Positions 1 to 6,875 of a stretch of 41,434 nt of DNA are shown here, piece after piece. Below the pieces are notes generated by a model, which saw only the letters and a list, made by a program, of their open reading frames with translations, did not search any database and was not told the DNA's origin. Each line of letters starts with the position of its first letter. Position 1 is the first letter of the stretch. Source of the DNA: an uncultured Clostridia bacterium (lineage in GTDB: Bacteria; Bacillota; Clostridia; UBA1381); assembly GCA_934487205.1 (NCBI GenBank), contig CAKSRS010000015.1:1-41434 (forward strand), in the 5' to 3' direction. A program made the position numbers and the translations under genes.

Positions 1-171
1 GCTACATACTATGTTCCTGATGACAGTTATTTTATGATGGGCGACAACAGAAACAATTCTGCTGACTCTCGTTTCTGGAATAACAAGTATGTAAAGAGAG
101 ATAAAATAGAGGGAAAAGCTGTATTTAGATACTTCCCATTTAATTCAATGGGTTTATTAACTAATAAATAA
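1..171 (+). CDS. lepB: Signal peptidase I, C-terminal fragment
   Basis: This is the last 56 codons of a type I signal peptidase (peptidase family S26), the membrane enzyme that cleaves signal peptides from exported proteins. The window opens in frame. The fragment carries the conserved box MGDNRNNSADSR, followed by the usual short tail ending near FPFNSMG. The catalytic Ser and Lys lie upstream, outside the window, so activity cannot be judged. The stop is 17 bases before the next start, and both genes point the same way, so they are probably cotranscribed. Confidence 0.9.
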   Translation, partial: ATYYVPDDSYFMMGDNRNNSADSRFWNNKYVKRDKIEGKAVFRYFPFNSMGLLTNK

Positions 172-188
172 TTTAAGGAGTGTGTGTT

Positions 189-392
189 ATGAAAGAAGTA
201 ACTAAGGATATGATTATCCGTGAGGTTTTAGCCCTCGACCCCGGCTGCGCCGATTTTCTTATTAATATCGGTATGCATTGCCTCGGCTGCCCCTCCGCAA
301 GCGGCGAAAGCCTTGAAATGGCATGCATGGTGCACGGTGCTGATGCTGACAAGCTTGTTAATGATTTGAACGATTATCTGAAGGACAAATAA
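189..392 (+). CDS. DUF1858 domain protein with CxxC motif
   Basis: A 67-residue cytosolic protein that matches the small DUF1858 family, also described as a hybrid-cluster-protein-associated redox disulfide domain. The diagnostic segment is a CxxC pair in MHCLGCPSA at about residues 30-38, preceded by the typical DPGCADFL stretch. A redox or metal-handling role is assumed for the family but has not been defined. I placed the start at the ATG at 189, eight bases after AAGGAG; an upstream in-frame GTG at 180 overlaps that ribosome site and is unlikely. It sits between lepB and a CorC-type membrane protein, separated from the latter by one base, which suggests one operon. Confidence 0.85.
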   Translation: MKEVTKDMIIREVLALDPGCADFLINIGMHCLGCPSASGESLEMACMVHGADADKLVNDLNDYLKDK

Positions 393-393
393 A

Positions 394-1638
394 ATGGATA
401 ATTTTTCACGGCAAATTCTGTTTCTGTTGCTGTTAATACTCTTTTCGGCATATTTTTCGGCAACGGAAACGGCGTTTTCCTCTCTAAACAAAATTAAAAT
501 AAAAAACGAAGCACAAAGTGGTAACAAACGTGCAAAAAAAGTTCTTGATTTATGTGACAAATACGACAAACTGTTGTCTACAATTCTTATCGGCAACAAC
601 ATTGTTAATATTACATCAACATCAATTGCTACCGCCCTTTTCGTGTTCTATTTTCCGCAAAACGGCGTAGCGATATCTACTGTCATAATGACTATTGTTG
701 TACTCATTTTCGGTGAAATAATGCCGAAAAGCATTGCGAAAGAAGTTCCCGAAAGTTTTGCAATATTTTCCGCACCGTTTATTTCCGTGCTGCTTATAAT
801 ACTCTCACCCGTTAATTTTATATTTTCTCTTTTAAAAAATGCGGTGAAAAAAGCATTCAAGATAAACGGAGATTCATCAATTACCGACCGCGAACTCCTG
901 ACCATGGTTGAGGAGGCTAAAAATGACGGCGGAATTAATGAGGACGAAGGGCATCTTCTTATAAGTGCCATAGAATTTTACGACCTTGAAGTCTCGGATA
1001 TTCTGACACCGCGCGTTGATGTCGTTGCCGTCGAAATAGATGCCGCAAAGGACGAAATCCGCAAAGCTTTTAAAGACAGCGGATATTCGCGCCTCCCCGT
1101 TTACAGTGACACAATCGATAATATCGTAGGTATTATTAATGAAAAGGACTTTTTCTATGCCGAGGATATACAAAGCATACTTTGTCCGGCAGTTTTTGTG
1201 CTTGAAAACATGAAAATTTCCAAATTGATGCAGCTTTTACGCACAAAAAAATCACACCTTGCGGTTGTGACGGACGAATACGGCGGAACTGTAGGAGTTG
1301 CAAGCCTTGAAGATGTCCTTGAAGAACTTGTGGGCGAAATCTGGGACGAACATGATAACGTAAAAGAAGAATTTATCAAACTTTCCGCCAACCGTTACAA
1401 AGTCAGCGGAAATGCAAATGTTGATAAAATGTTCGAAACATTCGAGCTTGGGCCGGAAGATGATTTTGAAAGCACATCGGTCGGCGGCTGGATTACCGAA
1501 TATCTCGGTCATGTACCCAAAAACGGTGACAGATTTGATTTCGAAAATCTTCATATTGTCATATTAAAGACGGAGCAAAATCGAATTGCCGAGGTTTTGG
1601 TTACAAAAAAGCCTATTCAAACAGCGAATAACGAATAA
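394..1638 (+). CDS. CorC/HlyC-type membrane protein (CNNM, CBS pair)
   Basis: A 414-residue membrane protein of the hemolysin C / CorC / CNNM family. Roughly residues 1-150 are a DUF21 membrane domain with several hydrophobic helices and the motif SATETAFSSLN. Residues about 190-320 form a CBS pair (LTPRVDVVAVE, SRLPVY, DEYGGTVGV). Residues about 330-410 are the CorC/HlyC C-terminal domain. Family members are linked to divalent cation (Mg2+ or Co2+) transport or resistance; the substrate here is not visible. Its length is normal for the family. It starts one base after the DUF1858 stop and is followed by a strong terminator at 1683. Confidence 0.9.
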   Translation: MDNFSRQILFLLLLILFSAYFSATETAFSSLNKIKIKNEAQSGNKRAKKVLDLCDKYDKLLSTILIGNNIVNITSTSIATALFVFYFPQNGVAISTVIMTIVVLIFGEIMPKSIAKEVPESFAIFSAPFISVLLIILSPVNFIFSLLKNAVKKAFKINGDSSITDRELLTMVEEAKNDGGINEDEGHLLISAIEFYDLEVSDILTPRVDVVAVEIDAAKDEIRKAFKDSGYSRLPVYSDTIDNIVGIINEKDFFYAEDIQSILCPAVFVLENMKISKLMQLLRTKKSHLAVVTDEYGGTVGVASLEDVLEELVGEIWDEHDNVKEEFIKLSANRYKVSGNANVDKMFETFELGPEDDFESTSVGGWITEYLGHVPKNGDRFDFENLHIVILKTEQNRIAEVLVTKKPIQTANNE

Positions 1639-1828
1639 AATCAAGTTCTGCCGAGCGCCATTTATTCAGGTTACGTTCAGATAAATTGCTCATGAAAATG
1701 AGCAATTTTTTGTTTAATGACCTTCCATTTTTTATTCTGCGTTCTGCCATAAATGTGCATATTGCGACGCATGCATCACAAAATAATCCGTATAAAAACA
1801 GCTTTAACGATAATATAATTAACTTCAT
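1613..1828 (-). CDS. Possible small hypothetical membrane protein
   Basis: A possible 71-residue protein of unrecognised family. In its favour are a strong ribosome site (AAAAGGAG, seven bases before the ATG) and a hydrophobic N-terminal segment of about 25 residues containing two Cys and an Ala-rich stretch. Against it, the second half reads through the hairpin that ends the CorC-type gene on the other strand, the 3' end overlaps that gene tail to tail by 26 bases, and I see no clear promoter. It could be a real small membrane protein whose tail was extended by chance, or a spurious ORF. Confidence 0.3.
   Translation of the reverse strand: MKLIILSLKLFLYGLFCDACVAICTFMAERRIKNGRSLNKKLLIFMSNLSERNLNKWRSAELDFIRYSLFE
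1683..1711 (+). terminator. Rho-independent terminator after the CorC-type gene
   Basis: A perfect 11-bp stem (AAATTGCTCAT with ATGAGCAATTT) and a GAAA loop, running into a T tract on the plus strand. It closes the lepB-DUF1858-CorC transcript. On the minus strand the hairpin has no T tract and falls inside a possible small ORF. Confidence 0.85.
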
Positions 1829-1959
1829 AACACAGCTCCTTTTTAATAGTATGAGCCATTTTCAGGCTTTTATGTGCAATGCTCGGCAAATATTCACGAC
1901 AAATTTTCACAATTTATGTTTTATACTTACATAAATTCGGAATAATTATAAATAAATGG

Positions 1960-1988
1960 TTGATTTTACATTTATTTCGGTATATAAT
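1960..1988 (+). promoter_or_regulatory. SigA-type promoter of rodA
   Basis: TTGATT at 1960-1965 and TATAAT at 1983-1988 are separated by exactly 17 bases, about 24 bases before the rodA start codon. Confidence 0.75.
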
Positions 1989-2011
1989 ATCATTTATAAG
2001 GTGGTGTTCTT

Positions 2012-3130
2012 TTGAAAAACAGAAATCCAATAAATATTAACAGTTTCGATACTTTACTTTTTATTTTGACTTTGATTGCCGCATGTGTCGGTCTTGTTGC
2101 AATCTACAGTGCGACACGCTCGTTGGAATCCAACACGCAAATCATTGTGCAGTTCGGCGCAATGATTATAGGCGCTGCAGCAATGATTATAATAAGCAAA
2201 ATCGATTATCAGCTTTTCGGATATATAACTATCCCCATTTATGTTGTGTGCATACTTTTGCTAATTTCCGTTCTTGTTATCGGTTCTGCCGGTAACTGGG
2301 GTGCACGAAGCTGGATCAGATTCGGCCCAATCGGCATACAGCCTTCGGAAATTTGCAAGGTGGGGTTTGCTATAACTTTTGCAAAACATCTTTCTCTCGT
2401 AAAGGATAAAATCAACAAGCCGTCTACGGTTTTAATGCTGATACTGCATTTGGGAATCCTGTTGGCGCTTATCATGCTCCAGCCTGACGCCGGTAGTGCT
2501 ATGGTATTTTGCTTTATGTTTGCCGCAATGATATTCACCGCGGGAATTTCATTTAAATATATAATACCGACGGTTTTGGCGCTAATCGCATCGGCTCCTC
2601 TTGCCTATTTCTTTCTGCTGAGCGACTACCAAAAACACAGAATACAGGTGTTTTTTAACCCCGAAATGGACAAGCTGAACACCGGATACAACGTTATTCA
2701 GTCCAAAATTGCCGTCGGTTCCGGACAGATTTTCGGCAAAGGATTTTTAAAAGGCACACAAAATCAAATGGGATTTTTGCCAACCAAACACACTGATTTT
2801 ATTTTCAGCATAATTTCGGAAGAATTCGGATTTATCGGGGCACTGCTGGTAATTCTGCTGCTGTTTTTGATTATTGCGCGATGCATAAAAGCTGCTCAGG
2901 ATTCAAATGATTATTTCGGAAAATATATATGTATTGGCATTGCGGCAATGCTTATTTTCCACACTTTCGAAAACACCGGCATGTGTATCGGTCTTATGCC
3001 CGTAACAGGCATACCCCTTCCGTTCATCAGCTACGGCGGTACTTCCCTTGTTACAAATATGATAGGTGTCGGTATGGTTTTATCCGTCACGCGTCATTCG
3101 CAGGGGACAAAATTAGGTTATAAAAATTAA
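2012..3130 (+). CDS. rodA: RodA-type peptidoglycan glycosyltransferase (SEDS)
   Basis: A 372-residue SEDS family protein, the polytopic membrane enzyme that polymerises lipid II into glycan strands together with a class B penicillin-binding protein. About ten hydrophobic segments are visible. Conserved motifs include QPSEICKV, the LQPDAGSAMV stretch with the catalytic-type Asp, and PLPFISYGGTSL near the C terminus. Length and the sequence around SWIRFGPIGIQPSE favour RodA over FtsW or SpoVE, but the split is not certain from sequence alone. The start is TTG at 2012, six bases after AAGGTGGT. It has its own promoter and terminator, so it is a single-gene unit. Confidence 0.85.
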   Translation: MKNRNPININSFDTLLFILTLIAACVGLVAIYSATRSLESNTQIIVQFGAMIIGAAAMIIISKIDYQLFGYITIPIYVVCILLLISVLVIGSAGNWGARSWIRFGPIGIQPSEICKVGFAITFAKHLSLVKDKINKPSTVLMLILHLGILLALIMLQPDAGSAMVFCFMFAAMIFTAGISFKYIIPTVLALIASAPLAYFFLLSDYQKHRIQVFFNPEMDKLNTGYNVIQSKIAVGSGQIFGKGFLKGTQNQMGFLPTKHTDFIFSIISEEFGFIGALLVILLLFLIIARCIKAAQDSNDYFGKYICIGIAAMLIFHTFENTGMCIGLMPVTGIPLPFISYGGTSLVTNMIGVGMVLSVTRHSQGTKLGYKN

Positions 3131-3148
3131 GGGATATAAATCCCTTCA

Positions 3149-3187
3149 GACCGCTGACAAAGCCAAAGTCAGCGGTCATTTTTTTTT
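3149..3187 (+). terminator. Terminator after rodA
   Basis: A perfect 10-bp stem, GACCGCTGAC with GTCAGCGGTC, followed by a long T run. Confidence 0.9.
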
Positions 3188-3216
3188 AATAACTTTCCAA
3201 AACATGCGTAATATGG

Positions 3217-3239
3217 TATAATATAAGTATAGAAAGGAG
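3217..3239 (+). promoter_or_regulatory. Promoter -10 and ribosome site leading into IS remnant
   Basis: TATAAT at 3217-3222, with a weak TTTCCA 17 bases upstream, then GAAAGGAG and an ATG at 3247 that meets TGA after three codons. It looks like the intact leader of a broken gene, either the transposase or a native gene interrupted by it. Confidence 0.45.
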
Positions 3240-3251
3240 CGTAATAATGGG

Positions 3252-3751
3252 GTGTTGAAATGCTTTCGGAAGGAAGAAACCGTCAAAGAAAATGGAGTTT
3301 GTATACATAGAGGAGTACCGAAAGATAACACATCATCAATATGTAAGATGCTGCTTGAGGAGGCAGCAATGGGAAAAAGACGAGGATGTCAGCAAAAAGG
3401 CAAATACGGAAAATACAAATTTAAATATATCCCCGATTGGGATGTGTATATCTGTCCGGAAAGAAATTATCTTGAATATGTAACCACAGACAGAAACGGT
3501 TTCAGAGACTACAAATGCAAAAATGACAGATGTGGAAATTGTACGAAACGTGAGAAATGCTTAAGTGAGAAAAAAACGAAAGCCGGGGCAATCATGTGTG
3601 GGAAGATTATAGGAATGAGGTATATGTATTCACACATACTGACGAGGGTAAGGAAATATACGCAAAACAAAAAGAGAAAATCGAGCGCGGCTTTACAGAA
3701 TCAAAAGAGTTTCCGACAAATATCCGTTTAGTGGGCGGGCTTGAAATATAG
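3252..3751 (+). pseudogene. Degenerate IS1182-type transposase
   Basis: A decayed DDE transposase of the IS1182 group, readable only by switching frames. A first piece (MEFVYIEE, from 3292) resembles the family N terminus; most of the catalytic domain is then missing. A middle piece in another frame (KYIPDWDVYICPE, then a Cys cluster CGNCTKREKC) matches the family zinc-binding segment. After a frameshift near 3590, a third piece (VWEDYRNEVYVFTHTDEGK, then KIERGF) runs to a TAG at 3749-3751. Typical proteins of the group are around 450-550 residues; under 170 remain. A GGCTGAAA / TTTCAGCC inverted repeat follows at about 3757-3785. Exact element ends cannot be set. Confidence 0.75.
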
Positions 3752-3959
3752 CTAATGGCTGAAAGCCGAAATTACGGATTTCAGCCCACAAAAAACATTT
3801 AGATTATATTATCATTTTGGAGCTGATTTTGAGGTTTACACAAAATGAGGGATTGCCCCGAAATAACCGCGAATGACTATTAAATCTAACATACTTACTT
3901 CCTATGTGGATAACTCTCTTTAACCCTTATCTTTACGCCATTTTTCTGACTATTCACGT
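3752..3959. other. AT-rich stretch without a recognised gene
   Basis: After the transposase relic I see an 8-bp inverted repeat (about 3757-3785) and then about 170 bases of AT-rich sequence with no convincing start, ribosome site or protein similarity. It is probably part of the mobile-DNA scar shared with the RepA_N relic. Confidence 0.5.
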
Positions 3960-4268
3960 CTAATTCCGTCTAATCTCGTTTTTCCCTATTTCCTTGTAAA
4001 TTAACGCTTTTAATAACTTCACTCCCTTATCCTTGCCGATTGATTAATATTCAGTAATTTCTTCGAGCGTGAAATATATGTAAACGCAGTAATTATCATC
4101 GACCCAGTTATTGCGAACAGACAAGCTCATTCTGTCAAGCATTAAACCATACAAAACTTTTGCCTCCACCGAAATCCCGGCATATCAGCTGTCGGTAAGC
4201 AGCAATTTCGGTATGCGGTAAAATGCAGACTGCTCCAATTGGCTTTTGAAAAAATAGTTGTTTTTCAT
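3960..4268 (-). pseudogene. Degenerate RepA_N plasmid/ICE replication initiator
   Basis: Reading the minus strand from the ATG at 4268 gives 103 codons resembling the N-terminal domain of RepA_N initiators, which start replication of plasmids and many integrative elements of Firmicutes. Recognisable blocks are FYRIPKLLLTDS, then EAKVLYGLMLDRMSLSVRN, NWVDD, VYIYFTLEEITEY, and GKDKGVKLLKAL. Two in-frame stops interrupt it, TGA at codon 28 and TAA at codon 75, and it ends at TAG, well short of a full initiator of about 250-300 residues. The GGAGG upstream lies only one base from the ATG, another sign of decay. It is a fossil of a former replicon or conjugative element. Confidence 0.75.
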
Positions 4269-4283
4269 TCCTCCTTTTTTTCA

Positions 4284-4316
4284 TGCAAAAAGCAGACCAA
4301 AAAGATCTGCTTTCTC
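4284..4316 (-). terminator. Terminator, minus strand
   Basis: A hairpin with AGCAGA / TCTGCT arms (4291-4296 and 4306-4311), followed by TTTT on the minus strand. It lies about 110 bases after the SpoVM-like gene and before the RepA_N relic, so it may end the spoVM transcript. Confidence 0.55.
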
Positions 4317-4422
4317 ACTCTTATTCTATTTCTGTAATGTATTTATTCTCAAATTCCTTTGTAAACTTTTTTTACAACTTACATCAGCTTATGTAATCCA
4401 ATATATCTGTAACTATGCGATG
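4317..4422. other. Short spacer between spoVM-like gene and terminator
   Basis: AT-rich. On the minus strand a small inverted repeat (TTACAT / ATGTAA) lies near 4382-4399. A short open stretch reading KKFTKEFENKYITEIE then stop lies near 4325-4375; it might be the tail of a lost gene, but there is too little to name it. Confidence 0.3.
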
Positions 4423-4494
4423 TCAATTCATCTTTAAAACTGATTTAACAATTCCAGATAAAAAATTAGGCATTTTCACAACTACAACCTTCAT
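4423..4494 (-). CDS. spoVM: SpoVM-like sporulation peptide (23 aa)
   Basis: A 23-residue peptide aligned without gaps to Bacillus subtilis SpoVM, the amphipathic helix that marks the convex forespore membrane and anchors the coat ATPase SpoIVA. Shared features are Met-Lys at the start, Lys7, Pro9 (which sets the helix shape in SpoVM), the block PNFLSGIVK (SpoVM has PKFLGGIVR), and Leu20. A strong ribosome site (GAAAGGAG) stands about ten bases upstream. It follows the 50-residue membrane protein gene by 16 bases, so they are probably one transcript. The short Lys-Met-Asn tail lacks the charged end of the B. subtilis peptide. Genes of this size are usually missed by automatic annotation. Confidence 0.8.
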   Translation of the reverse strand: MKVVVVKMPNFLSGIVKSVLKMN

Positions 4495-4510
4495 ATAATA
4501 TTATCTCCTT

Positions 4511-4663
4511 TCAAAACTTGAACAGGCAAAAATACGCTATAAGGATTATCATCGCAGTCTCCACAACTGCTACGATATATATCGGAAACAATAATCCGCA
4601 TATCATTCCCAAACAAAATGTTAAAGCCGCCAGCCCGACAGCTTTGCAACCCAGTTTAAGCAT
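4511..4663 (-). CDS. Small two-helix membrane protein upstream of spoVM
   Basis: A 50-residue protein with two hydrophobic segments, about residues 8-30 (VGLAALTFCLGM, ICGLLFPIYI) and 31-49 (VAVVETAMIILIAYFCLF), joined around Pro27. I do not recognise a named family; short proteins of this pattern, with a turn before VVE, occur in Clostridia. The start ATG at 4663 follows GGGGTG by about eight bases. The stop precedes the SpoVM-like start by 16 bases. The context suggests a sporulation-linked membrane peptide, but that is inference. Confidence 0.6.
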   Translation of the reverse strand: MLKLGCKAVGLAALTFCLGMICGLLFPIYIVAVVETAMIILIAYFCLFKF

Positions 4664-4693
4664 ATTTTCAGCACCCCGCTCAATGATATATAA

Positions 4694-4702
4694 TATACTA
4701 TG
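4694..4702 (-). promoter_or_regulatory. Possible sporulation-type -10 element
   Basis: CATAGTATA on the minus strand, about 31 bases before the 50-residue gene, fits the CATAnnnTA form of -10 elements used by sporulation sigma factors (SigE, SigF, SigG). I see no convincing matching -35. B. subtilis spoVM is SigE-controlled, which makes the site plausible but unproven. Confidence 0.35.
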
Positions 4703-4734
4703 ACAAAAAATCCGTTTTGTGAAAATCTTTAATT

Positions 4735-4760
4735 AAAAAAAGGGCAACGCCCCTTTTTTT
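4735..4760 (-). terminator. Terminator of the polysaccharide operon
   Basis: AAAAAAAGGG / CCCTTTTTTT arms around a short loop, directly after the stop of the last DUF4330 gene. It is symmetric enough to work in both directions. Confidence 0.85.
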
Positions 4761-4762
4761 AA

Positions 4763-5254
4763 TTAATTAATAATTTCTATGCTTTTAACTTTTCCCGATG
4801 AATTGGCATATTTTGTAGTCATTGACATTGTTGTACCAACCGAGAGCTCAACGTCATTTCCCACAAAATAGCTGTTATCTGATTCTTTGCCTTCTCCTTC
4901 AATTTCGACAAGCACAGTATATCGTTCAGGCACTTCCGCAAAGACCATGCGTCCATCCGATGTAAACGATTGCGTTTTCATTGGCTGAAATGTTACGTTT
5001 TTAATTTCGCCTATTACGCTCTTTCCCTTCAAGTCAATTACTTTCCCCTTTTTATTAAGCGCATTTATGGTGTAATCTCTTACGCCGTCAATTTCCACAA
5101 CATATGAAAACTTAACTTTTTCCTTCGCATTTTTTGCAGCGCCGGACACAAATCTCGCACTGATTCCGATTACCGCAGCCGCAAGTACAATTATAACAAA
5201 CAAATCAATAATACTGACTTTGCCGAAAATTTTGCCCTTTTTATCTAAAAACAT
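4763..5254 (-). CDS. DUF4330 family protein (second of pair)
   Basis: A 163-residue protein of the DUF4330 family: a short cytosolic head (DKKGKIFGKVSIIDL), one membrane helix at about residues 18-40, then an extracytoplasmic domain of beta-rich character. The function is unknown. I placed the start at the ATG at 5254, eight bases after AAAGGAGG; an upstream in-frame ATG at 5287 overlaps the preceding gene and lacks a good site. It lies at the end of the polysaccharide operon, next to a second, diverged DUF4330 gene, and is followed at once by a terminator. The position suggests a role in export or assembly of the surface polymer. Confidence 0.8.
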   Translation of the reverse strand: MFLDKKGKIFGKVSIIDLFVIIVLAAAVIGISARFVSGAAKNAKEKVKFSYVVEIDGVRDYTINALNKKGKVIDLKGKSVIGEIKNVTFQPMKTQSFTSDGRMVFAEVPERYTVLVEIEGEGKESDNSYFVGNDVELSVGTTMSMTTKYANSSGKVKSIEIIN

Positions 5255-5267
5255 ACAATCGCCTCCT

Positions 5268-5732
5268 TTACTCGTCTTCAACTTCAACTACATATCCCTT
5301 AAGAGTGTAGCCTTTACCGCGAACAGGCATCTCTGAGCCGACTCTTACGGGAACTTCGCCGTTTGCTATTTCTGTATCGGAAATAGACGCATTACATTCC
5401 AGGTTAATTATAACATCACATTTTCCCTCTACCGGCTGCGATACATACTTACCCGTATTTTGGTTAAATTCACTTTCAATATGTTCCTTTTCCGACACGC
5501 CCGTAACAACTGCATACGCTTTTTCGGAAAAGCTTATCGAAACCTCATCGCCTATGCCTACGACTTTGCTTATTCCTTCGTCAGCCTTATTTACCATAAC
5601 CGTAAATTTTACTTTTTCTTTCTTCCCGCCCGACATAATTCCGGGCGCAAGTTTTAATACTCCGACCGCACCTACCGCTAAAATTATAAGTATTATCAGT
5701 GCGTCAATAATTGTAAATTTTGATTTTTTCAT
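5268..5732 (-). CDS. DUF4330-like protein (first of pair)
   Basis: A 154-residue protein with the same layout as its downstream neighbour: a head reading KKSKFTIIDALIILIIL, one membrane helix at about residues 9-30, then an external domain with KVKFTVMV near the membrane, matching KVKFSYVV in the neighbour. The pair therefore looks like an old duplication. The function is unknown. The spacer to the next start is 13 bases, and it begins 39 bases after the glycosyltransferase stop, so all three are likely cotranscribed. Confidence 0.75.
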   Translation of the reverse strand: MKKSKFTIIDALIILIILAVGAVGVLKLAPGIMSGGKKEKVKFTVMVNKADEGISKVVGIGDEVSISFSEKAYAVVTGVSEKEHIESEFNQNTGKYVSQPVEGKCDVIINLECNASISDTEIANGEVPVRVGSEMPVRGKGYTLKGYVVEVEDE

Positions 5733-5771
5733 AATTAATCCTCCGTTTTACGCCGATTTAACGGCAAGAAT

Positions 5772-6875
5772 TTATTTTACAAGACTTTCATATACTTTTT
5801 CCGTATTTTCTGTCATAATCTGCGCCGTAAATTTTTCACCGAAAACTTTTCTTGCGCCATCTGACAATTTTAGATATAAATCTTCATTCCGTAAAATTAA
5901 TTCAAGACAATCGGCAAGCGCCGCGGAATTTTGTTTCGGTACAATAAATCCGTTCACTGCATTTGAAATTACTCCCGGATTTCCGCCGAAATCCGAAACA
6001 ACCGCCGGTATGCCTATACTCATTCCTTCAAGCAAAGCAAGGCTGGTTGCCTCGGTTCCGTATGACGCATTCACCTGAATATCCGTGATTGCCATAAGTT
6101 TATCCACGTCCTTCAAAAATCCCGTAAAAAGGAGTTTATCGCCCATATTGAGCTCACTTGCCTTCTTTTTTAGATGCTCTTCATAAGAGCCCGTCCCCGC
6201 AATTATAAACTTTGCCTTATATCCTTTATCCAAAATCATTTTTGCTGCTTCGATAAAATAATCATGACCTTTTATGTCCTCAAGACGCGCAACAATGGAA
6301 ATGACCTTTTCACCGTCGGCAACGCCGAATCGTTTTCGTAATTCTGTTTTATCCGCGATTTCCTGCAGCGGATATACGCCGTTTAAGATTACATCAATCT
6401 TATCCTCCGAAACGCCCGTCTGAGTGAGATTATCCTTCGCCGCTTCCGCAACAGCTATAATTCTGTCCGCAAAGAAATTGTTTACGGCACCGTTTATCAC
6501 CTTACCCAAGCCGCGCGAAATTTTTGGTGAAGGCGGAAAAACGGAATGTCTTGTGTAAACCACCTTACAGCCCGACAGTTTAGCCGCTATACGTGCCGAC
6601 ATGCTTGCATGTGTGTGAACAATATCCGGTTTTTCACTTTTGAATATTTCTTTTAACTCCTTTATTGCTGACATATCAAGAGATTTATCGGCAATTCCCG
6701 AAACCTCTATAACACGAACGCCAAGTTCCTCAACAAGAGGCTTTAAAAGACTGTTCTCAGGCAAAACCGCTGTCACATCAAAACAGGTTCTGTCCATTTC
6801 CTTTAAAAGAATCAGCAGGCACTTTCCCGCACCGCCTATATTCGTATCACTTGACACTTCAAAAACTTTTATCAT
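5772..6875 (-). CDS. Glycosyltransferase family 4 protein
   Basis: A 367-residue GT-B fold glycosyltransferase. The N-terminal domain carries the glycine-rich acceptor loop (SSDTNIGGAGKCLL), and the C-terminal domain the family 4 donor-site segment: IVARLEDIKGHDYFIEAA, then GTGSYEE, then SYGTEATSLALLEGMSIG with the retaining-type E-x7-E region. It probably adds a sugar from a nucleotide donor to a lipid-linked surface glycan on the cytosolic side; the sugar cannot be told. The start ATG at 6875 follows AAGGAGG by eight bases and overlaps the end of the ligase-family gene by 17 bases, so the two are translationally close. Confidence 0.88.
   Translation of the reverse strand: MIKVFEVSSDTNIGGAGKCLLILLKEMDRTCFDVTAVLPENSLLKPLVEELGVRVIEVSGIADKSLDMSAIKELKEIFKSEKPDIVHTHASMSARIAAKLSGCKVVYTRHSVFPPSPKISRGLGKVINGAVNNFFADRIIAVAEAAKDNLTQTGVSEDKIDVILNGVYPLQEIADKTELRKRFGVADGEKVISIVARLEDIKGHDYFIEAAKMILDKGYKAKFIIAGTGSYEEHLKKKASELNMGDKLLFTGFLKDVDKLMAITDIQVNASYGTEATSLALLEGMSIGIPAVVSDFGGNPGVISNAVNGFIVPKQNSAALADCLELILRNEDLYLKLSDGARKVFGEKFTAQIMTENTEKVYESLVK

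Noticed and set aside
4518..4703. A 61-residue plus-strand ORF
   Set aside because: It is the complement of the 50-residue membrane protein gene, which has the better start context and composition.
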